Below, piece by piece: positions 41,375-50,763 of a stretch of DNA of 64,000 nucleotides. Source of the stretch: Leishmania mexicana MHOM/GT/2001/U1103 (lineage: Eukaryota; Euglenozoa; Kinetoplastea; Trypanosomatida; Trypanosomatidae); contig NC_018322.1 of NCBI RefSeq assembly GCF_000234665.1, forward strand, positions 186,001 through 250,000. The letters are read 5' to 3'. The position numbers and the translations under genes were made by a program. The notes under the pieces were generated by a model. It was not told where the DNA came from. It saw only the letters and a program-made list of their open reading frames with translations, and searched no databases. How positions within the stretch are numbered: the stretch's first letter is position 1; the number at the start of each line of letters is the position of its first letter.

Positions 41375-42176
41375 TGGATCTCTGACGCTCTGTGCTACCC
41401 CGTTTGTGCGATTCCCTCTTCTATTTACTTCTTTCGTTGCTTCATCTGGTCCTTTGTTGTTGTTGTTTTGTTTTCCGTTTGTCTTCTGTTATCTGATTTC
41501 GCATTGGTGTTCCGTACGTTTCTAGTTGTTGTTGACTCCCCCCACACCCCCACACCCATACCCTCTCTCTCGTATTCCTTTTCTTCCCTTTCCGCTGTCT
41601 CCCTACCGCTACTCGTGCTAGTGTGGTGTACTTCTTGTTTTTTTTGTTTTTTTTTTTCGTGTTACGCGTGCTTGCGTGTTTGCGTTTGTGTGTGTGTGTG
41701 TGTGGCTTTCTCTCTCTTTTCTTGTTTTCGGTGGCCACCACCTACGTCCTCTCGCGTCTGCTGGCGCTTGTACTGGGGGACACACAGGCAACAATACACA
41801 TTCACAATATTACGAAGTACCCTGTGTGCCGTCGTCGCCGCCGTCATCGTTGTCGTATCGTGTTTTATTTTTTCTTTCCGCCTCTGGTTCGCGTTCGTTT
41901 TTGTTTGGGGCTTTTTTTTCTTCGTTGTGTATTTCATCTTCAAAAGTAGAAAAAAAAGACAACCAGCGAAAAAAAAATAGTGGAAAAAGGTTTAAAACAC
42001 ACACAAACGCACCAGCCGCTCCCTCCGCACCCTCGCCCACTCTCTGTTCTTGTGTGTTCCCTCCCCCCCCCTCCTCCTCCTCCCCCTCCTACTTTGCTTT
42101 TTTTTTGCCTACCATTCTTCCGCTTTGTTATCTGCTGCAAGTGCAAGCATCAGAACTTACTTGGTATATCTATCTA

Positions 42177-42206
42177 ATATATATATATATCGATATATAT
42201 ATATAT
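42177..42206. repeat. Perfect 30-bp AT palindrome
   Basis: (AT)7-CG-(AT)7: each half is the reverse complement of the other, about 340 bp before the RRM gene start. It could form a hairpin in DNA or in the leader RNA. Confidence 0.9.
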
Positions 42207-42545
42207 ACTGTTTGCGTCCCTCTCTCGCGCGCGCACACACTTTCAATTCCTCACGTTTTCTGCCCGCTGATTTCCTTCCATCTTTGCCTCATTTTTTTTC
42301 TGTGTGTGCGTCTGTGCTTTGGTTTTACTCACTGCGGTTTGTGCGTGTTTCGTGTGCACTTTGTTGTGCGTGTGTGTGTGTCTGCCCATTTATTCGTTGG
42401 TTGATTCCCTCTCCCTCTCTTTTTTTTCTGTATCCGTCCTCGCTCTCTTCCTCCTCTACTGCAAGCGGGGTTTCTTCCCTTTCTCCCGGCAAGAGAGGGC
42501 ACACCGTCGCAAGACAGACAGAGAGGCCCAGCCCATACAAAGGGG

Positions 42546-43808
42546 ATGGAGCGTGCAGCCACTCACAGCCAGAGCATCTACTCCAACGTCAACACCAACA
42601 GCAGCAACCCCAACACCTACGGTAACACCGTCTCCTCCTACCTGTCCAACAACAGCCCGAGCGCAGTCATGTACGGCGGTGGTAACAGCAGCAACGGTGG
42701 CGCACCTTCGTCCAACTCGGTCGCCACGGTGTACGCCTCTCCCACGCAAGCTTCGCCGAGCCAGGCGATCCGTCAGCAGGCGCAGGGAGCCGCGCAGCAG
42801 AATATGAGTCAGTCGCAAACGAGCGCCTCCTTCAACACCTACGGCGGCGGTGCGGCCAGCGGCTCCAGCAGTGGCTTCTTTTACTCCACTCCGTCGGCGC
42901 AGGCGCCGGGGGCGCAGCCCATGTACTCTGCCAATCCCTCCACCGCGGCCATGTTCCCAATGCGTGGTGGATCCACCTCCATGACGCCGACGCAGCCCAC
43001 CCCGACCCAGATGCTGACACCACAGGCCAACGCGGCCGCGGCAGCGGTTTGGACCAGCGCTGCGGCGAACATCAACGCTGGCAGCAAGCTCTTCGTTGGC
43101 CAAGTACCTGCAGTGTGCACGGAGGACCAGCTCCGCCCTCTGTTTGCGCAGTTTGGCACTCTGCTGGAGATCAAAATCATGCGGGAGCCGAACGGTCGCA
43201 GCAAGGGTAGTGCGTGGGTGCGCTACGAGTTGGAGGAGTCTGCGCAGCGTGCCATCAACGCCCTCAACGAGAAGCACGTTGTGCCGCCACAAACGAACCC
43301 GCTGCGTGTGCAGTTTGCCGCACCCAGCACCAACCGTATCCCGCAGCCCCTCTCGGCACTTGGCTCCATCATGCCACCTTCTGCGGTCATGCAGCCGCAG
43401 CCGCAGCCAAACTACGCAACCGCAGCGACTTATGCCACCCCGCAGGGCTACGCCGGTGCCACCACAGCGTACATGCAGGGGCAGTACGCGACCTCGCCGA
43501 ACCTGATGGCTGTTCGTGCCTCTCCACAGCAGCAGGCAGCGGTGCAGTCTGCGTCTGGCAAGATCGAATACCTGCGCAGCAACCAGTCTGGCGGCCTTAT
43601 CTACTCCACTGCCTCCTCGACCGCTGTTGATGCGATGCAGCAGCAGCAGCAACAGCAACAACAACAACAGCAGTCGCCACAGCAGCAGCAAGTGGTGTAC
43701 ACAACCGGTGGTCAGATGCGCGCCGGTGTCATGTACACCCCGGATGCATTTGCTATGACGAACCAGATGGCTGCCGCGCCTCAGCAGCCGCATCAGTGGT
43801 GCAGCTAA
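42546..43808 (+). CDS. RNA-binding protein with a single RRM and Q/N/S-rich flanks
   Basis: 420 residues from the ATG at 42546. One RRM spans about residues 181-259: KLFVGQVPAVCTEDQLRPLF (RNP2 LFVGQV at 182-187), then KIMREPNGRSKGSAWVRYEL with a degenerate RNP1 (KGSAWVRY). The N-terminal 175 residues are rich in N, S, T, G, A and Y; the C-terminal part is rich in A, Q, Y and P and includes a run of 12 glutamines (365-376, encoded by mixed CAG/CAA) and QQQQ shortly after. This is the layout of trypanosomatid regulatory RNA-binding proteins, which bind 3' UTR elements and tend to enter granules. I do not recognise the specific family member. It sits alone in about 14 kb without another gene, implying unusually long UTRs. 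Its 3' region carries the shared 34-nt element. Confidence 0.93.
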   Translation: MERAATHSQSIYSNVNTNSSNPNTYGNTVSSYLSNNSPSAVMYGGGNSSNGGAPSSNSVATVYASPTQASPSQAIRQQAQGAAQQNMSQSQTSASFNTYGGGAASGSSSGFFYSTPSAQAPGAQPMYSANPSTAAMFPMRGGSTSMTPTQPTPTQMLTPQANAAAAAVWTSAAANINAGSKLFVGQVPAVCTEDQLRPLFAQFGTLLEIKIMREPNGRSKGSAWVRYELEESAQRAINALNEKHVVPPQTNPLRVQFAAPSTNRIPQPLSALGSIMPPSAVMQPQPQPNYATAATYATPQGYAGATTAYMQGQYATSPNLMAVRASPQQQAAVQSASGKIEYLRSNQSGGLIYSTASSTAVDAMQQQQQQQQQQQQSPQQQQVVYTTGGQMRAGVMYTPDAFAMTNQMAAAPQQPHQWCS

Positions 43809-44556
43809 AAGCGAACCAACAATTTACGAGGCCCTCTTGTTTTGGTCTCGCTCGCCCTTTCGTCTCATGGTTTGCCTTTTCTTCTTCGTTACGGTGCACA
43901 TGATACATGCTGTGTGTGTGTGTGTGTGGCGGTATGTGTGCGTATGCATGCGTGTGAGGTTGTCTGTCTCGTATGGCCATTCTCCTCGGGTTCCCTCTGC
44001 ATGTGTTTTCTGCTCTTACTCTCCTCCTGCCGCTCCTTCCTCTCTCTTCTTCCTCACCACCATTTTTGATCGTCCCCCCTCCTCCTCCCCGTACAGAGCC
44101 ACTTAATGTGCTTTGCTTGCGCGTGCGTGTGTGCGTGTGTGTGTGTGTGTATGTGTATGTGTGTCCTGGCCAGTGTAAGAGTTTCGGATACTGGGCGGTG
44201 AAAATGCTTGCCGCGTGGTGTGCCCCATTTTCTTTCTTTGTGCCTGTGTGTCTGTGTGTATGTGCGTGTGTATGTATATGTGCGTGTGTGTGTATGTGCG
44301 TGTGTATGTATGTGTATGTGGTCTTGCGTCTCGCTCGCTTTCTTCAACACCATCTGTAACGCTGTACGTTCCTTCTGTGTAGTTTTGAACAAAAAAGCTT
44401 CCTTGCGCCCCCCCCCCCACCCACTCCCTCTCCCCCTCTCCCTCTCCCCCCCCCCTCTCTCTCTCGTTGTCTCTCCTTCGTGCGAATGTGATGCCCAATG
44501 TGCTCTGTTTTGGCTCGTTTTTTTTGGCTTTGCGCGTGCGTGTGTGTGTGTGTGTG

Positions 44557-44644
44557 TGTCGCTGATCTTTGTAACACTCGCACTAGTATAGATGTATATA
44601 TATATATGTATATATGCATATATATATATGTATATATGTATATA
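44557..44644 (+). promoter_or_regulatory. Shared 3' UTR element, copy 2 (downstream of RRM protein)
   Basis: 44557-44590 is the same 34 nt as 18376-18343 on the minus strand, about 750 nt past the RRM-protein stop. It is followed at once by an AU tract with four TGTATATA octamers (starting at 44593, 44607, 44629 and 44637), the PUF-type core. Function is inferred. Confidence 0.55.
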
Positions 44645-44744
44645 TGTGTGTGTGAAAGTATGTATGTGTGTATAAGTATGTGTGTGTGTGTGTGTGTTTA
44701 TGTGTGTGTAGTCCGTGCGTCTCTCCCCGCCTGTACTTTTCTTC

Positions 44745-44775
44745 TTGGTTGGTTGGTTGGTTGGTTGGTTGGTTG
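44745..44775 (+). repeat. (TTGG)n microsatellite
   Basis: Seven to eight TTGG units in tandem are seen directly. Confidence 0.9.
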
Positions 44776-44935
44776 CCGTGTCACCCCCTCCCTCTCCCCT
44801 CTCTTCATGAAATGATTTTTTTGCCAGTTTTTTTTCCATCTCATTTCTTCACTTACGCACGCTCTCTCTTACTTGCCTTCTTTTTTTTTCGTTATCTTTT
44901 ACCTCTCACTGTTTGCTTCTCTGTCTGTCTGTCTG

Positions 44936-44969
44936 TGTGCGTGTGTGTGCCTGTGCGTGTGTGTGTGCC

Positions 44970-45012
<43 letters not shown>

Positions 45013-45044
45013 CTGGGCCTGTCTGTGTGTGTGTGTGTGTGCCT
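44936..45044 (+). repeat. (TG)n microsatellite, interrupted
   Basis: About 110 bp of TG/TGCC repeats. Long TG tracts are common in these intergenic regions; this is the longest in the window. Confidence 0.9.
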
Positions 45045-47341
45045 TGTGTTTAACGGTGCTCTTCTTGTTTCCTTTTCTCACTTGTCGTCCTTTCCTTCAG
45101 CCGCACTTCTCCGCCCTTCCTCTCTCTCTGCCTCCCGTTGCCTCCCTGGCCGTGTCACTGTGAGTGTGTATGTTGGTGTGACGTGTTTGAACGAATATTC
45201 GTTTTTTGTTTTGTGGCATTGCAGCGTTTCGGTTCGCTCTGCCCCTCGTCTCTTCGGGTGCTCTTTTGTTCGTCCTCTCACCCCAAACCGCAATTCCCTC
45301 TGCCTATCCGCTTGTGTGTCGCGCGATCACTGTCGTGTTCAACTCGGGTCGCCCACCAAGCGCATCGTTAGCAACGAGCCTGTCCCTCGCTCACTCTTGA
45401 TGGCGCACCCCCAGTCAACCGCCACTGCTGCTCTGCGCCCACCTACGAACCTCCTCCGCCCCCTCCCCGCAAGCATGCAGGCGTTTTACTGGCAGGGATG
45501 TGTGTGTGCGTGTGCGCGCTTATGCTTTGCCGACTGGGTTGAGCAAGATACCACGATTGCCGTTGCAGGGGATAGGTGGAGGAAAGTAGCCAAACTTAGC
45601 AACACTGCTGAGGGTAGATCATTCCCTCATTGGGGGGATGTCAAGGAGAGCGTTGCTGTCGGGTGGTTCTGGTGTGCCTTGTGACTGGCGAATCCCATCA
45701 AAGGCTGTGGGTAGCATTGCATCAGGCTACACACGAAGTCTGTGTCTTTGACGGATGCTAGGCAGTTTCGTCAACACATAGGCACCGCCCCAACTCCCAC
45801 GAAGAGGGAGAGGGTGAGTAAAATACACGCAGGCGAAGGGACGAGTATCAACGAGCAAAAAAAAATTATGTAAAGCAAAGGCAGCACAGCACACAGCTCG
45901 CGCACCCATGTCTCACGTGGCAAGGAGACGACGACACATGTCTCTCCGGTATTCCTGCTCGACGTCTTTCCTCTCCCGCCGCTGCTTTCTTTTTCGTTGT
46001 TGTTTGGTTGTTTGCCTTCTTCTTTTTCTCCCTGATTGCCTTCGTCTACCTCCCTGTCTCAGCCTTACTCTCCTCCCCTCCCCCCTTCCTCCCCAAACAC
46101 ATACACGTGCGAGAAAGCACACACACAACGAATCGGCATTCACGTTCCGCGGTGTCGCACGGCTTCTCTTCGCTTTAGCTGTTGCCCCCCCCTCCCCTTC
46201 CCCCGTGCCCCGTGCCCCGTGCCCGCTGTGTCTTTGCGTCGTTTTCTCTTCTGTTTTTTCTGCAATAGGGTTCGCTCGCTCGTTTGTGCTCTGGCAGGTG
46301 CTTGACGTTTTTTGTTGTTGTTCTGTCTACTCTCTCGCACGGATGTACGGGTTGTGGCCACCCCGTCCCACTGCCCGCCTGAGTAAGGTGTACTCACGTC
46401 GTCATGCACGAGCTTCTCACGGGATGCGCGGGGATGTTGGATGGTTGGGACAGTGAGGAGAGTCTCACGCGCTCGAAACGAGCACTCTTGCTCACACTCG
46501 CACGCCCCTTGGTTTCACCACCTCTGCATGGCTGCACTGTCCGCCCTCCGCCCTCCGCCCTCCCCCCACCAACCCCAGCCCACATTACACCGTTCCTTTT
46601 GCTCCTTTTTTTTCCTTCCACCGAGAAAGCAGGCCGTGATGATGCCGGCCACCTCAGCGTGGTGTCATAGGGTCTGGCACATACCCTTTGTGGGGAAGCC
46701 AAGGACTTTCAGCCTGCCATCGTGTGTGGCTGACGGACTCTTAGTGTCGGCTGGCAGGGCTTGACGGACGCTGTGCCGAAGAAACCTGCGGTCACGATCA
46801 CGTATATAGCAGTGCACTACGAAGCGTGTCAGCAATTCAACAAACATATGCACCCACCAACGTTGTTTTTTTTTTACCTTTGCTGCGCTGCAGTGATGGT
46901 GAACGTAATCCTGGACCCAGCCTGCGCTATATGCCGCGGAGCTGGCGTGAGCTGAACGACACCAGACGGTGTCCGTAGGCCCGGCTCCTTGACATAGCTC
47001 TAGTGCAACAGAGGTCGCGTGAACCCTTGGTGGTGTGCGTATGCGGACACACGTTGACGTGCTTGTCGTTGCATGGCACGCGTTCTTTTTGTTCAACAAG
47101 AGGAAAACAAAATAAAATGCACTGTCTCTGTGGTGGTCGTGGGGCGTCTCTCGCCTTCCCTCTGACACTGGCACACAAGTGGCACCGACATCTCCTCCCT
47201 TCTCCGACCCTCTCCCCCTCACCTCCCCCTCTTCCTCCCCGCTTCGGTGTCTGATTGCGTCACGTATTCTCTGCCCTTTGCGCATCTTCGGGCCCTCACT
47301 CCACTCGCTCGCCCATTTCCCTCGCCTCTCATCGCGTGAGC

Positions 47342-47648
47342 GTCGTGGAACACCGCAACAGCGAGGCAAAGGTGAATGGGGACGAAACAGCGTCACGTAT
47401 GTTGCTGGCACTCCTGCTGGTCGCATGCGGTTTTTAGCATTCCTCCACCTCTGGGGAGGGCACATTTCGCTGCGCTTTTCCGCTACGCTCGCGGGTATAA
47501 TTTATCCGCTAAGCAGACGTGTGGCCAGGGGTCAGGCCTTGTCGCCGTCCCCGTCGTCACACTCATCTACGTGCGGGTAGCAGCTCTTCCTTTGGGCTGG
47601 GCCCATCTGCGTGCGCGTGTACGTATGCAGGCGTCGCACGCCAGTGGT
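47342..47648 (+). repeat. Inverted repeat, left arm (307 bp)
   Basis: Reverse-complement match to 48210-48516 with constant spacing (no indels) and only about two mismatches. Spacer is 561 bp. Each arm encodes the same short frame containing GTKQRHVCCWHSC, but it looks non-functional. Confidence 0.95.
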
Positions 47649-48209
47649 AGTCCTCCCAGCGTCGCAGTGAGCAAGGAGGCTCGAGGAAACAGCCTGAGCG
47701 GTGGCCTGTGCGCTATCCGGCGTCAGCGGCACAGCGGATCGCTGTCACTTCCCTAACATTGCCGTGCGTGGGAGGGGGAGTGTAGCGTTACATGGCCCAG
47801 CACCGGTCTAGAATCCAAGAAGTAGCCGTTACTCCATAGCTGCGATTGAGGCCGCCCGTCCTGCTGCCAGCGACGAAGGGAAAAGAATATTGAGGGGAGG
47901 GAGGAGGAAGTTGCCACCTTCCAGACCGCGTTGCGGCAATCACATGGGTGGCCTTCGCCCGACTTGGCCTTGCGAGTGCGTGTCTGTAATTCCTCGGAGT
48001 ACGTCTGGCCGGCGTAGAGGGCGCCGTCTGCGCGGTACACGAAGTACTCCAGTCTGTAAAGTCGCCTTGCGCAGGGGAGTTGCTTGATGACTTGATCCAG
48101 GGATGCCCTTTGTGCTGTTGTACGTCTTTGGAATCCCCCCCTCCGCTGCTTGATGCAATGGCGTCGTGTGCTTCAGGTGCAAAGGCCACTGACCTGCGTC
48201 GGGTGGCAC

Positions 48210-48516
48210 ACCACCGGCGTGCGACGCCTGCATACGTACACGCGCACGCAGATGGGCCCAGCCCAAAGGAAGACCTGCTACCCGCACGTAGATGAGTGTG
48301 ACGACGGGGACGGCGACAAGGCCTGACCCCTGGCCACACGTCTGCTTAGCGGATAAATTATACCCGCGAGCGTAGCGGAAAAGCGCAGCGAAATGTGCCC
48401 TCCCCAGAGGTGGAGGAATGCTAAAAACCGCATGCGACCAGCAGGAGTGCCAGCAACATACGTGACGCTGTTTCGTCCCCATTCACCTTTGCCTCGCTGT
48501 TGCGGTGTTCCACGAC
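48210..48516 (-). repeat. Inverted repeat, right arm (307 bp)
   Basis: Mirror copy of 47342-47648. If the region is transcribed as part of the unit, the two arms would pair into a long hairpin RNA. Confidence 0.95.
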
Positions 48517-49840
48517 CGTACAGTCGGTTTGCATCCGTCCTGCATCTCGTGCTGCAGCGCTCGTGTTTTTTGATCGGCTGCGTGCCGCCCGCGTTCCCCC
48601 CATGGCCTCCCCGGTTGTCTTCATGAGGACTCTTTCGTATCTCTGCAGCCCTTCGTGTTGCTGTCATTCGTCTTTCGTTTTTCATACTCTGTGCTGCATG
48701 TCGTGTGGGTTCACCTCTTGCCCTCCCGCCAAACCGTCACTGCTGCGCTCTGCGGAACGCCCTCAGTGCTTTTGTCGCTCTGTGCTGACTATCGTTCTTC
48801 CCCGGACGTTTGATTGTCTGGCGACAAGCGCACGCAGCCGCGAGAAGAATCAAGGCATCTGCTCGCGTCGTGGCGTGGGAAAGGTGGCGGGGAGGAGAGG
48901 GGCCCGCGAGCGAGCCGCGGCCGCGTGGGGACTTGATAGAAATCCAAAGATGCCTACTCACGAAAAGCTGAGAAAGGCGTAGTCGCACGTCCCGCGTGGT
49001 CACCGGCGGAGAACAACAGCACGCACGCGCACACATGGACACAATATAGAGAGAGGGAAGCGAAAGCCGAGACTCTGAGGGGCGTGGATAGGTGGCGGGT
49101 GATGGAGGAGCAGAGGTTGCCTGATTGCTGTTCCCGATGGAGAGAATGCGTGTCTGCTTTTATCTTTCGTGTGTGTATGCGTGGATGTGTGGTCGTCTCA
49201 CAAGTACGGTGCCTCTTTGTGTGTTCTTTTTGTTTACCTGCCCATCTGATCGCGTCTGGGTGTGCGTGATGGGTTCGACCTCACTCAGGCAGAGCGGGGC
49301 ATGTGAAGTGGGGTGGCAGTCGGAGAGGAAGACGGCAATAGATGGAGAAACCGAACGGAAACGGGAGATGCACCCACGCATTTGGCACGTGTGTATCCAT
49401 GACCACTTGCGCACGCAGAGAGGCACGTCGTTTTTTTTTCTCGCTGCCTGTGCGCATGCGTACACTTGTTGGCAGAGAAGTAAAGCACTCCCGCTTCAGC
49501 GGATCCTGTCGTGTGGCTTTTGTGCCGGCCGCAGTCCACCAATAATCAATCGCTGTCATTTGTGTTGTTGTTCTCCGCACACGTGCCGCTTTCTGCACCT
49601 CTACTCACCTCCCTCTATCGTGTACCTCTCTCTCTGTTGTATATGGATAATGATCTCAAGTCGACAGGAGGAGCCCACCAGGATGTTGGTGTGGTTCAGG
49701 GGGGTGAGAGGGAGGGGAGGGGCGGAATGCGGGGAGTATGGTCTTCGCTGTGTATCGACAGCAAGCAGCTCAAAGGCTTGCAGGCGTCTCTGCGCACCAT
49801 TGCCGCAAAGTGTTGACGGCAGCTCCACGTATGCATATCC

Positions 49841-49875
<35 letters not shown>

Positions 49876-50704
49876 ACCGGCGTGTACACCAGGGAACTTC
49901 CACGCGTGTCATGACTCTAAACCACAACCCCCTCTACCCACATGCTCTCCATCTCCATCGTCATCTCGCATTGCCTTTCCATCCCAATCTGACGACAACG
50001 ATGATCTTTGGCGGCGTAGTCAACGCCTTCCTTGTCTCCGCCATCACTGCGCGTGACAGCGTTCACACTCGTCTCTTCTTCGTTCCCTTTGTTTGCTTTA
50101 TTTCCCTGCCGTGCTCCAACCTCGTACGTCTCTCTCGCGCCCCCTCTTGGCTCCCACCGAGGTGCCAAGCATCACACACGCACAGCCGACAAGCAGCAGC
50201 GGCAACCGCAGCTCAAAAGTCGGTGGACCGACCAACTTGACCTTCTACTCCCCCTCCCTCTCCCTCTATTCGACGTACTTGCACCCTTATCTTTAATCCA
50301 GATCTCGCTGTACTGGCGCATTCCCGTGACAGGCCCATACACGTATACCTAGCTGGATCCCTCTGCACTGGTGAGAGAGGGGGGCGAGGTCACCTGCGAC
50401 TCCTGCGTGCGTGCGTGTGTGCGTGTGTGGCTGCCTTTGTGCGTAGCGCGGCAGGAGCTTGGAGGGACGGCGAGGCGGATAAACATATCCAGGCACGCAC
50501 ATGCAGCGAGCAAGAAGTATCGTTGTGCCCTAGTCGACCCCGCCGTCTTCGTACGCTCTCCTTTCCCCCCCCCACCACCACCACCTCCCATCAGCGGCTC
50601 TTCTTGCTCGCCATCGCACTCCACAAGCCCTCCGTCTCGCCGCGCCTGCACGCGTCTCCGTGTGTGTGTGTGTGTCCCGAGGCTGTCCTCGAGGGTACGT
50701 CGCT

Positions 50705-50730
50705 CCTTTTCTACATTTGTTGTTCTTTAG
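50705..50730 (+). promoter_or_regulatory. Predicted spliced-leader acceptor for the FYVE/NZF gene
   Basis: A T-rich tract (CTTTTCTACATTTGTTGTTC and following bases) ends in TTTAG at 50730, 33 nt before the ATG at 50764. Confidence 0.55.
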
Positions 50731-50763
50731 TTGTACAGCGTTTTAGCTGTGCTGGATTTGAGG

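Larger units (their letters stand above)
36257..42545. other. Very long gene-free stretch upstream of the RRM protein (6.3 kb)
   Basis: No credible gene. The plus strand is extremely T-, C- and TG-rich from 36.5 kb onward, giving long but meaningless Phe/Leu/Ser/Cys/Val frames. It contains a 100-N gap (40855-40954), a duplicated 419-bp segment on both sides of it, and a 30-bp AT palindrome (42177-42206). It may be largely the 5' leader of the RRM gene and the 3' UTR of the isomerase gene. Confidence 0.6.
43809..50763. other. Long gene-free stretch downstream of the RRM protein (7.0 kb)
   Basis: No supported gene. Holds the 34-nt/AU-rich element (44557-44644), a (TTGG)n tract, long TG microsatellites (44936-45044, 49842-49873), C-rich blocks and the 307-bp inverted repeat (47342-48516). 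Frames here are low complexity or disrupted. Confidence 0.55.

Noticed and set aside
40514..41980. 488-codon open frame on the plus strand
   Set aside because: It spans the 100-N gap and repeats the low-complexity translation of the duplicated segment; an artefact of unknown bases and simple sequence.
42456..43793. 445-codon frame antisense to the RRM protein
   Set aside because: Complement of a biased coding sequence; runs of L/R/H reflect CAG/CAA and GC3 bias. The RRM on the plus strand is the real gene.
44668..45684. 338-codon plus-strand frame with apparent membrane segments
   Set aside because: Hydrophobicity comes from the (TG)n and (TTGG)n repeats; judged intergenic.
47376..47756. 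126-codon frame, and its mirror 47940-48482
   Set aside because: The same short frame appears in both arms of the inverted repeat and diverges outside them; explained by the repeat and not by a gene pair.
49125..50240. 371-codon plus-strand frame
   Set aside because: Cys/Val/Ser-rich with GT-repeat translation (VCVCVCVC); no conserved segment and no splice or start logic.
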